A stretch of 49,185 bases of DNA from Bacteroidota bacterium (GTDB lineage Bacteria; Bacteroidota; Bacteroidia; B-17B0; Aurantibacillaceae), in the NCBI GenBank assembly GCA_900299295.1, contig OMJH01000012.1, positions 1 to 49,185 on the forward strand, written 5' to 3'. Positions 1 through 8,131 of this stretch are shown piece after piece; position 1 is the stretch's first letter, and each line of letters begins with the position of its first letter. The translations under genes were made by a program, and so were the position numbers. The notes under the pieces are model-generated. The model was not told where the DNA came from. It worked only from the letters and a program-made list of their open reading frames with translations, and made no database searches.

Positions 1-558
<558 letters not shown>

Positions 559-579
559 ATCAATGATCAGAGCCAATGC

Positions 580-606
580 AAAGCCGTCCAATGTGACGGC
601 TTTTTT
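580..606 (+). terminator. Rho-independent terminator of mdh
   Basis: A perfect 9-bp stem (AAAGCCGTC paired with GACGGCTTT) with a 6-base loop is followed by a run of T. It lies 22 bp after the mdh stop and before the convergent gene ending at 622. Confidence 0.9.
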
Positions 607-621
607 ATTGATGAGTAAAAA

Positions 622-1380
622 TCAATAGCGTGTAGTTTCTTTTATAGTGGTGATGGGATGCAATTCCCATGCAGTTCCTCGCCAGTTTCGGGGTCGTCCC
701 GGATTTGTATTTTCCGCCTGAGCGGTATGCTCAACATCCAGCATCATCCAGCCTTCCACCACCACCCAACGTCCTAAAAACCTGGAGCGGATTGCTGAGG
801 TCGACCAGTCCTCACCTCTTTCGCGCATGAGATGACGAATGCGAGGCGTAATCTCCACAACCATGATGTCTTTTTTATCTGTTTTCATTGGATTCAACAC
901 CAGTTCGATATGCGTATCCCGCATTATTTTATCCTTTGCCTTGCAGTTCACCGTTTCCATTCCGCCCGGCTTCACGTCCCAGACATATCCTTTGATGCGC
1001 GCCGCCTGGTTATTGCTCCAGCGTTTGGTGTCCTCTCCCGGTTGCAATAATTTCGAAAGCGTGATTGAAAAATTAAAATCTGAAGAGTCAGGAAAAAATG
1101 CCCGATTTTTGAATTTGTTTAATTCACGAACATGTTCAAGTTTGGCGTTTCCCTCAGGAGGACAGCCACAGGAATCGACAGAAGGTGAGTCCGGAATTAC
1201 AACCTTGATAGTTTCTTTCCCCGCACCCTGCCGCTCAACCAACACATTCTTATCATTCGCTGGTTTAGTATTTTGAACCGTAATTTTTTTTTCCTCTGAG
1301 GATACGGTTCCGCAATCATGAAGTAGAAAAGTCAAGATCAACAAGCTAACCGACAAAAAACTAAAATTTGATCTGTTCAT
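622..1380 (-). CDS. Conserved exported protein of unknown function
   Basis: A 252-residue protein starting at an ATG (1380) with a hydrophobic N-terminus (residues about 7-20). A cysteine follows (LLHDCG), but Asp at position -1 does not fit a standard lipobox, so lipoprotein status is uncertain. After a Lys/Glu-rich linker comes a CGCP motif and then a globular domain of about 150 residues dense in conserved-looking Trp, Gly and charged residues: RWSNNQAARIKGYVWDVKPG, RDTHIEL, VVEITPR, FLGRWVVVEGWMM and a final WELHPIT. I recognise this as a conserved Bacteroidota-type domain but know no function; the beta-rich pattern could be OB-fold-like, which is inference only. It is convergent with mdh, separated by the terminator at 580-606. 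Confidence 0.75.
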   Translation of the reverse strand: MNRSNFSFLSVSLLILTFLLHDCGTVSSEEKKITVQNTKPANDKNVLVERQGAGKETIKVVIPDSPSVDSCGCPPEGNAKLEHVRELNKFKNRAFFPDSSDFNFSITLSKLLQPGEDTKRWSNNQAARIKGYVWDVKPGGMETVNCKAKDKIMRDTHIELVLNPMKTDKKDIMVVEITPRIRHLMRERGEDWSTSAIRSRFLGRWVVVEGWMMLDVEHTAQAENTNPGRPRNWRGTAWELHPITTIKETTRY

Positions 1381-1441
1381 CTTGATAAGGGTTGAAAAAA
1401 TTATTTCTCTAAATTTAACATCTAAACGGTTTTAAAATCTT

Positions 1442-1449
1442 TACTTTTG
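1442..1449 (+). promoter_or_regulatory. Bacteroidota -7 promoter element for the Cys-rich small protein
   Basis: The 8-mer TACTTTTG matches the Bacteroidota -7 consensus TAnnTTTG and lies 28 bp before the ATG at 1478. No clean -33 TTG element is seen at the expected spacing. Confidence 0.55.
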
Positions 1450-1477
1450 AGAATAATTACTAATTAAAATATTCACA

Positions 1478-1729
1478 ATGAAAAAATTATTTTTCAGCTT
1501 GGCATTAGCAACTGCAATCATGTCAGCAACTGCCATCACACCTCCGCAGGATGATAAAAAAACCAGCAAGGAAACTGTAGCTGCAAAAGAAGCAGATACA
1601 AAGACCTGCAACAAAGAAAAATCTTCTTGCTGCAAAAAGGACACTAAATCTTGCTCAACTAACGAAAAAGCTTCCGGAAAAGCATGTTGCGCATCCAAAG
1701 AAAAGAAAACTGAAGTGGGTTCAAAATAA
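1478..1729 (+). CDS. Small secreted Cys/Lys-rich protein
   Basis: An 83-residue protein with a clear signal peptide (MKKLFFSLALATAIMSATA). The mature part of about 63 residues is almost entirely Lys, Glu, Thr, Ser and Cys. It has eight cysteines arranged as single, CC and CxxxxxCC groups (TCNKEKSSCCKK, KSCSTNEK, KACCASK). The composition suggests a disordered, metal- or thiol-binding periplasmic protein; no domain is recognised and this role is inference. It is monocistronic: a matching -7 element lies upstream and a strong terminator downstream. Coding status is supported by the promoter-signal peptide-terminator arrangement. The antisense frame across it has no comparable features. Confidence 0.8.
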   Translation: MKKLFFSLALATAIMSATAITPPQDDKKTSKETVAAKEADTKTCNKEKSSCCKKDTKSCSTNEKASGKACCASKEKKTEVGSK

Positions 1730-1750
1730 TTTTGAACTTCGATTCTTTGA

Positions 1751-1790
1751 AAAACCCGTTGAAATTTCAGCGGGTTTTTTATTTTTTTTT
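1751..1790 (+). terminator. Rho-independent terminator after the Cys-rich small protein
   Basis: AAAACCCG pairs with CGGGTTTT. The internal TGAAATTTCA can extend the stem, and a long T run follows. It sits between convergent genes, 21 bp after the stop at 1729. Confidence 0.88.
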
Positions 1791-1832
1791 AATTCATAAA
1801 CATTATCGGAAAGTTGAATTGTGCTTTTTAAC

Positions 1833-2513
1833 TTACTTCAATTCCCACCCTGCCTTAACCAGCACGGATTTGCATTTTGCACAAAACTCTTTTTCTTCAT
1901 TCAGATGATCTTTTCCTTCCGCGTCTCGCATTAAACAGGTTTTTACCGGACAATGATCCAAACCCTGCGTATGTCCCAGTTCGTGAATGGCAACTTTAAA
2001 CAATTTTTCAAATTTGTTATTGCCTTTCAACCTGAATGTAGAGGCAATACAGGACCTGCCCGGACAATAACCGAGACCAAAAATTCCCCAATCGGCAATT
2101 TTTCCTTTTGTGGTACTGATGTCTTTCTCCGTTAAGCCAATGGTAAGAAAACCGGGCTTTGTCGTTTTGCTTAAGTAATCAATTAAAGAATCAGCCCTAT
2201 ACCGCGTTTTGGCTCGGTTCATTGTATTGACGGGAAAATCAATCGGTGCGTTGATCTGAACCGCACCGGAATAAATTTTTTTTAATTCTTTTTCGATTGC
2301 AGTGGCAGAGGTAACCGGAAAATTTTGGAACGGCTGAATCAGAATGGTTACTTTATCTGCGTTCTTAGTTGTAGTTTTTGTTTGCGCAACTTTCGCCTTG
2401 CCATTTTGGTTTTCAATTTTTGCTTCCTGTTTATTTTCTTCGGATTTATTTTTAATACAGGAAAATGAAAAAAGTCCAATCACCAAAATGTATGTAAAAC
2501 TGAAATGCTTCAT
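1833..2513 (-). CDS. Archaemetzincin-like zinc metalloprotease, probable lipoprotein
   Basis: A 226-residue protein with a lipoprotein-like signal (hydrophobic stretch then FSFSC, lipid cysteine about residue 19) and a Lys/Thr/Asn-rich linker to about residue 52. The C-terminal half carries the archaemetzincin signature: HELGHTQGLDHC (zinc ligands His177, His181 and the third His of GxxH), then C-x4-C-L-M and a distal CAKC pair. The spacing between the CLM cysteine and CAKC is 17 residues, slightly shorter than the archaeal consensus. The upstream segment GLTEKDIS...GLGYCPGRSCIAS also fits this family. Family members bind a catalytic and a structural zinc; the natural substrate is unknown. 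Surface anchoring in the periplasm or outer membrane is inferred from the lipobox. It is monocistronic and convergent with the Cys-rich gene. Confidence 0.85.
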   Translation of the reverse strand: MKHFSFTYILVIGLFSFSCIKNKSEENKQEAKIENQNGKAKVAQTKTTTKNADKVTILIQPFQNFPVTSATAIEKELKKIYSGAVQINAPIDFPVNTMNRAKTRYRADSLIDYLSKTTKPGFLTIGLTEKDISTTKGKIADWGIFGLGYCPGRSCIASTFRLKGNNKFEKLFKVAIHELGHTQGLDHCPVKTCLMRDAEGKDHLNEEKEFCAKCKSVLVKAGWELK

Positions 2514-2679
2514 AAAATGAATTTTTAATTAAAACACGAGTTGTAAAACGCGCAAGCTGAACTTTTATTACAGCTGTTTTTGTTACACCAAGAATAAAGT
2601 TCCTGGCACACTTGAAAATTTTTAATTCTTATTTGGTGATCAACGAAAATTCTAACTTAAAATAAAAAAGTTTCAAAAC

Positions 2680-3342
2680 TCAACTGCTATAATTCCGTTC
2701 ACCAAACAAGGTACTTCCGATTCTGACCATATTTGATCCCTCCTCAATGGCAATCGCGTAATCCGAACTCATTCCCATCGATAAAATTTTCAGCGAAGCT
2801 CCCCTGCTGCTGCATTCTTCAAACAAGTTTCGCAACGAAGAAAATTCCGCACGAATCAAGGCTTCGTTACTTGTGTTGGTTGCCATCCCCATCAGTCCGC
2901 ACACGCTCACACCTTGCATCCCGCTCACTTCACCGGAAAACAAAACCTGTTTGCATTCTTCTGCGTCAAAACCAAATTTACTTTCTTCCTTCGCGATGTG
3001 AACCTGCAACAAACAATCAATCACACGTCCATTTTTTAAGGCCTGCTTGTTGATCTCCTGAAGTAATTTCAAACTGTCAACCGAATGAATCAGCTTTACA
3101 AAGGGAGCAATGTATTTTACTTTGTTGGTTTGAAGATGTCCGATCAAATGCCATTCAATATCCTCCGAAAGTTGTGTCGCTTTTGCTGTTAACTCCTGCA
3201 CCTTATTCTCACCAAAAACACGTTGTCCTGCCTGATAGGCTTCTCGAATTAATTCTACCGGATGCGTCTTACTTACGGCGACCAAGGTCACGTCAGGCGG
3301 CAATTGGGATTTCAATTGATGAAGCCGTTCTTCAATTTTCAT
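2680..3342 (-). CDS. yggS: YggS/PLPBP-family pyridoxal phosphate homeostasis protein
   Basis: A 220-residue protein of the YggS/PROSC family, which binds PLP in a TIM-barrel fold and buffers cellular vitamin B6 without a known catalytic activity. The PLP-lysine motif VAVSKTHP is near residue 25, followed by FGENKVQEL, WHLIGHLQTNK, the HSVDS segment and the C-terminal SMGMSSDYAIAIEEGSNMVR phosphate-binding region with VRIGSTLFG, all typical. It is the last gene of the serC-serA-DUF1015-yggS block and starts 13 bp after the DUF1015 stop. Placement beside the PLP enzyme SerC fits a B6-related role, but cotranscription is inferred only from spacing. Confidence 0.95.
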   Translation of the reverse strand: MKIEERLHQLKSQLPPDVTLVAVSKTHPVELIREAYQAGQRVFGENKVQELTAKATQLSEDIEWHLIGHLQTNKVKYIAPFVKLIHSVDSLKLLQEINKQALKNGRVIDCLLQVHIAKEESKFGFDAEECKQVLFSGEVSGMQGVSVCGLMGMATNTSNEALIRAEFSSLRNLFEECSSRGASLKILSMGMSSDYAIAIEEGSNMVRIGSTLFGERNYSS

Positions 3343-3355
3343 TTCAACAAAAAAT

Positions 3356-4606
3356 CTAATTGTCCGAAAGTTTGTAGACGACCAACCCGTTACGCATTTT
3401 TGGTTCTACCCAGGTAGTTTTCGGAGGCATGATGTTATTGGTGTCGGCAATGTTTTTCAGTTCCGGCATTTGCACGGGATAAAGTCCAAAGGCAAGTTTA
3501 AATTTCCCGATATCAACTAAGCGTTTCAACTCTCCCATTCCCTTTATTCCGGGCACAAAACTGATTCGTTTATCGGTTTTAAGATCCTTGATTCCTAAAA
3601 CAGGTGAAAGAATAAAATCAGACAAAATTGAAGCGTCCAATTTTTTCACCGGATCTTTCTTGTCGATAAGGTTTGGTTTCGCTGCCAATTCATACCATTC
3701 ACCCTCGAGGTACATGCTGAACTTATGCGGTAATTCAGGCCTGTATTCATTTTGATGATGAGGAGTTACTTTAAAATTTTCTTTCAGCTTTGATAATAAA
3801 TCTTTACTGCTTAATCCGTTCGTGTCGGCAACCACGCGGTTGAAATCATAAATACGCAACTGATTTTCAGGAAAAAAAATACCGAGGTAAAAATTGTAGT
3901 TTTCCGTTCCATCATGAGAAGGATTTTTTTCAGCCAGTTCATGCGCTAAACGACTTGAAGAAGCGGAGCGATGATGGCCGTCTGCGATATAAACCGCTTT
4001 AACTTTTGAAAACGCCTCGCGAATTGCCGTAACCGTCGCCCCATTACTGATTACCCACATCTTATGCCGTACCCGATCAGTCGTTGTAAAATCATACGCC
4101 GGTTTTTTCAATATTGTCAGATTTACAATATCATCAATCGACGAAGAATTTTCGTAACTGAACAAAACCGGTTCTGCATTAAAATCACAAATCTCAAGGT
4201 AGTGTTTCAATTTTTCCTCGCGCTCCGTTAACGTGTGCTCATGAATTTTAATAATTCCTTTTTCATAATCAGCTACGCTGCTGCATCCAATTATGCCCGT
4301 GTATACATTACCATCTTTGTACTGCTGATAAAGGTAATACGCCGGCTTTTGCTCTTGCACAAAAATCTCCTCTGAAACAAATTGTAAAAATTTATGTTTG
4401 ATTTTTTTCAAACGTTCAACGGAGCCGGGCTTGGTTCGTTTACCGTCAGAGTAATCCGGATTGATGATGTGCAAAAAGGAAAACGGATTACTTGCCAGTT
4501 TATGACGTAAATCCTCCTTGGGATAATTATCGACAGAGCGAGTCGCCACCAGATGTACTTTATCGGGCGTAGCCCTGAATCCTTTAAACGGAAGAATGTC
4601 TGCCAT
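3356..4606 (-). CDS. DUF1015 family protein
   Basis: A 416-residue cytoplasmic protein of the DUF1015 family. It is recognised from the N-terminal PFKGFRATPDKVHLVATR segment, the NPFSFLHIINPDY motif, the central IADGHHRSASS motif and the C-terminal MPPKTTWVEPKMRNGLVVY. No biochemical activity has been firmly assigned to the family as far as I know. It occurs repeatedly next to serine-biosynthesis genes in Bacteroidota and many anaerobes, which suggests an accessory role in serine or one-carbon metabolism. Here it starts 4 bp after the serA stop and ends 13 bp before yggS, so it is almost certainly in the same operon. No signal peptide or membrane segment is seen. Confidence 0.93.
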   Translation of the reverse strand: MADILPFKGFRATPDKVHLVATRSVDNYPKEDLRHKLASNPFSFLHIINPDYSDGKRTKPGSVERLKKIKHKFLQFVSEEIFVQEQKPAYYLYQQYKDGNVYTGIIGCSSVADYEKGIIKIHEHTLTEREEKLKHYLEICDFNAEPVLFSYENSSSIDDIVNLTILKKPAYDFTTTDRVRHKMWVISNGATVTAIREAFSKVKAVYIADGHHRSASSSRLAHELAEKNPSHDGTENYNFYLGIFFPENQLRIYDFNRVVADTNGLSSKDLLSKLKENFKVTPHHQNEYRPELPHKFSMYLEGEWYELAAKPNLIDKKDPVKKLDASILSDFILSPVLGIKDLKTDKRISFVPGIKGMGELKRLVDIGKFKLAFGLYPVQMPELKNIADTNNIMPPKTTWVEPKMRNGLVVYKLSDN

Positions 4607-4610
4607 GAAA

Positions 4611-5561
4611 TTATTTCAATGCTTCAATCAGTTTTTCGGCAAGTTCGATTCCGATACGTTCCTGCGCTTCGTTGGTGCTTGCACCAATGTGCGGACTCAA
4701 TGAAATTTTAGGGTGTACTAAAATTTTTTCACTTGGACTTGGTTCATTATCGAAGACATCCAAGGCGGCATGTGCAACTTTTCCGCTATCCAGTGCTGCA
4801 ATCAATGCCAGCTCATCAATGACTCCACCGCGGGCTGTATTTATTACCACAACACCTGATCTCATTTTTAAAAATTCTGTTTCGCCGATTAATTTTCCGC
4901 CGGGAACGTGAACAGTAATGCAATCGGAGGAAGCAAGAACTTCATCCATTGACTTCGTGGAAATTAAAACCTTAACGCCATTTGTTCCTGCAATTTCCAA
5001 AATAATTTCTGTCTGCTTTACGAATGGATCGTATGCCATCACTTTCATTCCACAACCCAAAGCTATTTTGGCAACCGATTGACCAATTCTTCCAAATCCA
5101 ATAATTCCAATCGTTTTTCCGCGTAATTCATTTCCTTTCGCGTACTTTTTTTTAAGTTCATCGAAGGCAGAAATTCCTTTCACCGGCATCATTCGGTTGC
5201 TATCGTATAAAAAACGAAACGCACTGAATAAGTGTGCCACCACAAGCTCAGCCACGGCATTTGATGAAGCGGCGGGCGTATTAATCACTTGCAATCCTTT
5301 AGAACGTGCATACTCAACATCAATGTTATCCATACCCACTCCGCCCCGTGCAATTACTTTTAAACCGGGGCAGGCATCTATCATTTCTTTGCGTACTTGA
5401 GTAGCGCTGCGCACCGTTAAGGCAACGATTCCTTGTTTATTTATTTCTTCAACAAGTTGGGCTTGTGCAATTTTGTTGGTAAGCACCTCAAATCCTGCTT
5501 CCTCCAACAGCGATTTTCCTGCCGCATCAATGCCATCATTCGCTAAAATACGTTTACTCAT
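4611..5561 (-). CDS. serA: D-3-phosphoglycerate dehydrogenase, short form
   Basis: A 316-residue enzyme for the first step of serine synthesis, oxidising 3-phosphoglycerate with NAD. Visible are the substrate-binding VTVRSATQVR and ARGGVGMDNID segments, the Rossmann motif GIIGFGRIGQSVA, the catalytic region NTARGGVIDE and the catalytic histidine in LSPHIGAST. The protein stops shortly after this core, so the C-terminal ACT domain that mediates serine feedback in longer forms is absent. It lies 6 bp downstream of serC and 4 bp upstream of the DUF1015 gene. The serC neighbour supports phosphoglycerate specificity over other D-2-hydroxyacid dehydrogenases. Confidence 0.95.
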   Translation of the reverse strand: MSKRILANDGIDAAGKSLLEEAGFEVLTNKIAQAQLVEEINKQGIVALTVRSATQVRKEMIDACPGLKVIARGGVGMDNIDVEYARSKGLQVINTPAASSNAVAELVVAHLFSAFRFLYDSNRMMPVKGISAFDELKKKYAKGNELRGKTIGIIGFGRIGQSVAKIALGCGMKVMAYDPFVKQTEIILEIAGTNGVKVLISTKSMDEVLASSDCITVHVPGGKLIGETEFLKMRSGVVVINTARGGVIDELALIAALDSGKVAHAALDVFDNEPSPSEKILVHPKISLSPHIGASTNEAQERIGIELAEKLIEALK

Positions 5562-5567
5562 ATAATT

Positions 5568-6644
5568 TCAGGAAGAATATTTACATTCAAATTCTTTCAT
5601 CACGTCTACCAATACCTGCACACTTTCTAAAGGAAGTGCATTATATAACGAGGCGCGATAACCCCCGACGTCGCGGTGCCCGCGGATTCCGCTGATGTTT
5701 GCCTCTTTCCACATCTTATCAAATTCAGGTTCCAGCGAAGGGTTATTCATTAAAAAGCAAGCATTCATCCACGAGCGATCTTCCGTAGCAACAGTTCCAA
5801 CGAAGCAGGAATTTCTGTCAATTTCATCGTACAACAAAGTTGCCTTTGCACGATTCAATTCTTCAATCCAGGCAATTCCTCCGTTGGCTTTCAGCCATTG
5901 CAAGGTTAGTAAGGTTACATAAATTGGAAATACAGGAGGTGTGTTGTACATACTGCCGCCTTTTATATGGACCTGATAATCCATCATACTCAACATTTTT
6001 CTTCCTGTTTTTCCCAGTACATCTTTTTTCACCATGACCATTGTAGAACCGGCAGGACCCATATTTTTCTGTGCACCAGCGTAAATCAATGCAAAATCTT
6101 TTGCATTTACTTTACGGGAAAAAATATCAGAACTCATATCACATACCAAAGGAACAGGGCACTTCGGAAATTCACGCATTTGCGTTCCGTAAATTGTGTT
6201 GTTGCTGGTGATGTGCAGGTAATCCGCATCCGAAGGAATTTCAAATCCTTTAGGAATGTAAGTGAATTTCTTGTCTTCAGAGGAAGCAATGACTTTTGTG
6301 TTGCCAATTATTTTTGCCTCTTTGATGGCCTTGCTGGCCCACACGCCTGTATTAACGTAAGCGGCCGTACCATTTTCACGGAGCAAATTGTAAGGCACCA
6401 TGGCAAATTGCAGACTCGCTCCTCCTCCTAAATACACCACTTCATACTCATCTCCCACTTCAAATAACTCTTTCACAGTGGAGCGTGCCACGTCCATAAC
6501 CTTCTCATAATTCTTGCTGCGATGTGAGATTTCCAGCAGCGATAAATGTAATCCATCAAAATCGATGCAGGCAGCAGCAGATTGTTGTAATACTTCCTGA
6601 GGAAGTATGCCGGGACCTGCGCTGAAGTTGTGAACTTTTGACAT
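5568..6644 (-). CDS. serC: Phosphoserine aminotransferase
   Basis: A 358-residue PLP-dependent class V aminotransferase converting 3-phosphohydroxypyruvate and glutamate to phosphoserine and 2-oxoglutarate. The start is MSKVHNFSAGPGILP, the standard N-terminus of SerC. Further marks are LEISHRSKNYEKV, the GGGASLQFAMVP phosphate-binding segment, the PLP lysine in YAGAQKNMGPAGSTMV, the NTPPVFPIY motif and the C-terminal GHRDVGGYRASLYNA. It is full length for the family and heads the tight serC-serA-DUF1015-yggS run. A serB phosphatase is not in the window, so the pathway is completed elsewhere. Confidence 0.97.
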   Translation of the reverse strand: MSKVHNFSAGPGILPQEVLQQSAAACIDFDGLHLSLLEISHRSKNYEKVMDVARSTVKELFEVGDEYEVVYLGGGASLQFAMVPYNLLRENGTAAYVNTGVWASKAIKEAKIIGNTKVIASSEDKKFTYIPKGFEIPSDADYLHITSNNTIYGTQMREFPKCPVPLVCDMSSDIFSRKVNAKDFALIYAGAQKNMGPAGSTMVMVKKDVLGKTGRKMLSMMDYQVHIKGGSMYNTPPVFPIYVTLLTLQWLKANGGIAWIEELNRAKATLLYDEIDRNSCFVGTVATEDRSWMNACFLMNNPSLEPEFDKMWKEANISGIRGHRDVGGYRASLYNALPLESVQVLVDVMKEFECKYSS

Positions 6645-6722
6645 AGAGTTGCGTGTAATTTGGTGCTCCTAAATTAACACTTATTACAGCAACAGAAAAG
6701 GAAGAAAATGGTTTCAGTTAAA

Positions 6723-7625
6723 TTAATTTGGAACAAAAACGGGTTTCTCGTTACGTTTAGGCGTTTTCACCTTATCCAACGGACTTTTCTCATTACGAGC
6801 ATCATAATCATCATGGTATTCCCAGTTCCCTTTTTTGTATTCGAAATAATCGTAGCTGCCGTCGGGAACATAAAACTGGAACTGCCCCTCAAGGTATTGA
6901 TCGGGTGCGGCAACGTGATTAAAAACCAGGTGCTTTTTTCGCTCATCGTACTGAATGAAAACACTGGTCTCGGCAGAATACTCCAATACAAAACGCTTGG
7001 GGAATTTTTTCGGAATTTTAGTAAAAACTCCCTTCCCGAATAAGGGAACACCATCCGATTTAAAACTGATGACATCAATCATTTTGCGACTGGCGGTTCT
7101 GTCGTATTCATCCAAGCCAAGTAAAACGTAATAACCATCACACGGAATAATTTTGAAATACAGCATTCCGTACCAGCGGGTATAATCGGCACTGTGCGTT
7201 TCAGGATTTTTTGCGATTTCGGAAACATCGTTCAATTCGTACACTTCGTATTTGCCGGTTTTCGGATGCTTGGCCTGAACGAATCCATAATACATGTGAG
7301 TACCATCTTTTAGAAGTAAATCCCAGTTAATGATCCGAAACTTATTATCCGGTGATTTCAAAACACCCACATCTTTGGTAACCGAATCAAATCCGAAATA
7401 AAATGACAAATTGTTCAATAACACTTCTTCCCACTTTTCAGAGAACAATTGATTTAATTTTAATTTTGATGAGTCATCTTTCAACTTATACAGTTGATTT
7501 GCCATTTTTACAAGTGTATCCTGGTATCGACTGAAATACACGACGTCTTTTTCAGAAAGTTGTGCGAGCGCAGATGAAGGCAACAGAATCGCTAAAGAAA
7601 AAAAAGTAAGAAGGACGATTTTCAT
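6723..7625 (-). CDS. Secreted protein of unknown function
   Basis: A 300-residue protein. The ATG at 7625 is preferred because it gives a clean signal peptide (MKIVLLTFFSLAILLPSSALAQ); the frame is open 16 codons further upstream only to a TTG. The mature protein is soluble-looking and rich in aromatic residues, with segments such as LNNLSFYFGFDSVTK, WYGMLYFKIIPCDGYYVLLG and FVLEYSAETSVFIQY, and a Lys/Asp-rich C-terminus ending in PVFVPN. I do not recognise a domain. It lies between the ferredoxin gene (82 bp upstream) and serC (78 bp downstream) on the same strand; these gaps are long enough for separate transcription. Confidence 0.75.
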   Translation of the reverse strand: MKIVLLTFFSLAILLPSSALAQLSEKDVVYFSRYQDTLVKMANQLYKLKDDSSKLKLNQLFSEKWEEVLLNNLSFYFGFDSVTKDVGVLKSPDNKFRIINWDLLLKDGTHMYYGFVQAKHPKTGKYEVYELNDVSEIAKNPETHSADYTRWYGMLYFKIIPCDGYYVLLGLDEYDRTASRKMIDVISFKSDGVPLFGKGVFTKIPKKFPKRFVLEYSAETSVFIQYDERKKHLVFNHVAAPDQYLEGQFQFYVPDGSYDYFEYKKGNWEYHDDYDARNEKSPLDKVKTPKRNEKPVFVPN

Positions 7626-7706
7626 GCGGATATAACGAAAGTTAAAACAAAGATTACGCCCAAATTCCTCCAAAGTATTTCTAGGCGATGAGCTCTCAAA
7701 AATTGG

Positions 7707-8054
7707 TTATAAATGGAGCTTGGATTTTTTATCCAGCAACTCTTCTTCCGATTCACGCCAGTCGGGATCATCCACGCAACAATCTACGGGACAAACTGCG
7801 GCGCACTGCGGTTCATCATGAAAACCAACACATTCAGTACATTTATCACTGACGATGTAATATAAGTCCATGGATTTCGGAACTTGCGGAGATTCCGCGT
7901 CCACGTCCAATCCGCTTTTCGCATGAAACATTCCTTTCAAGGATGTACCATCTGAAAACCGCCATTCAGCGCCTCCCTCGTAAATTGCATTGTTCGGACA
8001 TTCCGGCTCGCAAGCCCCGCAATTAATGCATTCTTCTGTTATCTTGATTGCCAT
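7707..8054 (-). CDS. 2[4Fe-4S] ferredoxin
   Basis: A 115-residue bacterial ferredoxin, a cytoplasmic low-potential electron carrier. The first cluster motif is C9-x2-C12-x2-C15-x3-C19-P. The second is C-x2-C-x8-C-x3-C-P (KCTECVGFHDEPQCAAVCP), the insertion typical of the Alvin/YfhL-type ferredoxins. Between them is an acidic insertion of about 60 residues, longer than in classical 60-80 residue ferredoxins but usual in Bacteroidota homologues. It is transcribed divergently from the acyl-CoA reductase gene 77 bp away. This pairing suggests, without proving, a link to reductive fatty-acyl metabolism. Confidence 0.93.
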   Translation of the reverse strand: MAIKITEECINCGACEPECPNNAIYEGGAEWRFSDGTSLKGMFHAKSGLDVDAESPQVPKSMDLYYIVSDKCTECVGFHDEPQCAAVCPVDCCVDDPDWRESEEELLDKKSKLHL

Positions 8055-8085
8055 TTATATCGTTAATTTTACCTCAGATTTACGA

Positions 8086-8093
8086 CAAAGATA
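8086..8093 (-). promoter_or_regulatory. Bacteroidota -7 promoter element for the ferredoxin gene
   Basis: On the minus strand the 8-mer reads TATCTTTG, an exact match to TAnnTTTG, 31 bp before the ferredoxin ATG. It lies in the 77-bp divergent gap. No clear -33 partner is seen. Confidence 0.5.
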
Positions 8094-8131
8094 AGGAGTA
8101 AATCTGTTTTTTAAAATCTTCATTTTCAATC

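Noticed and set aside
839-1276. Long plus-strand open frame of 145 codons antisense to the exported protein at 622-1380
   Set aside because: It mirrors the codon structure of the real gene, has no recognisable domain and starts inside it.
5967-6431. 154-codon open frame antisense to serC
   Set aside because: It lies wholly inside a certain serC gene and shows no protein-like conservation pattern.
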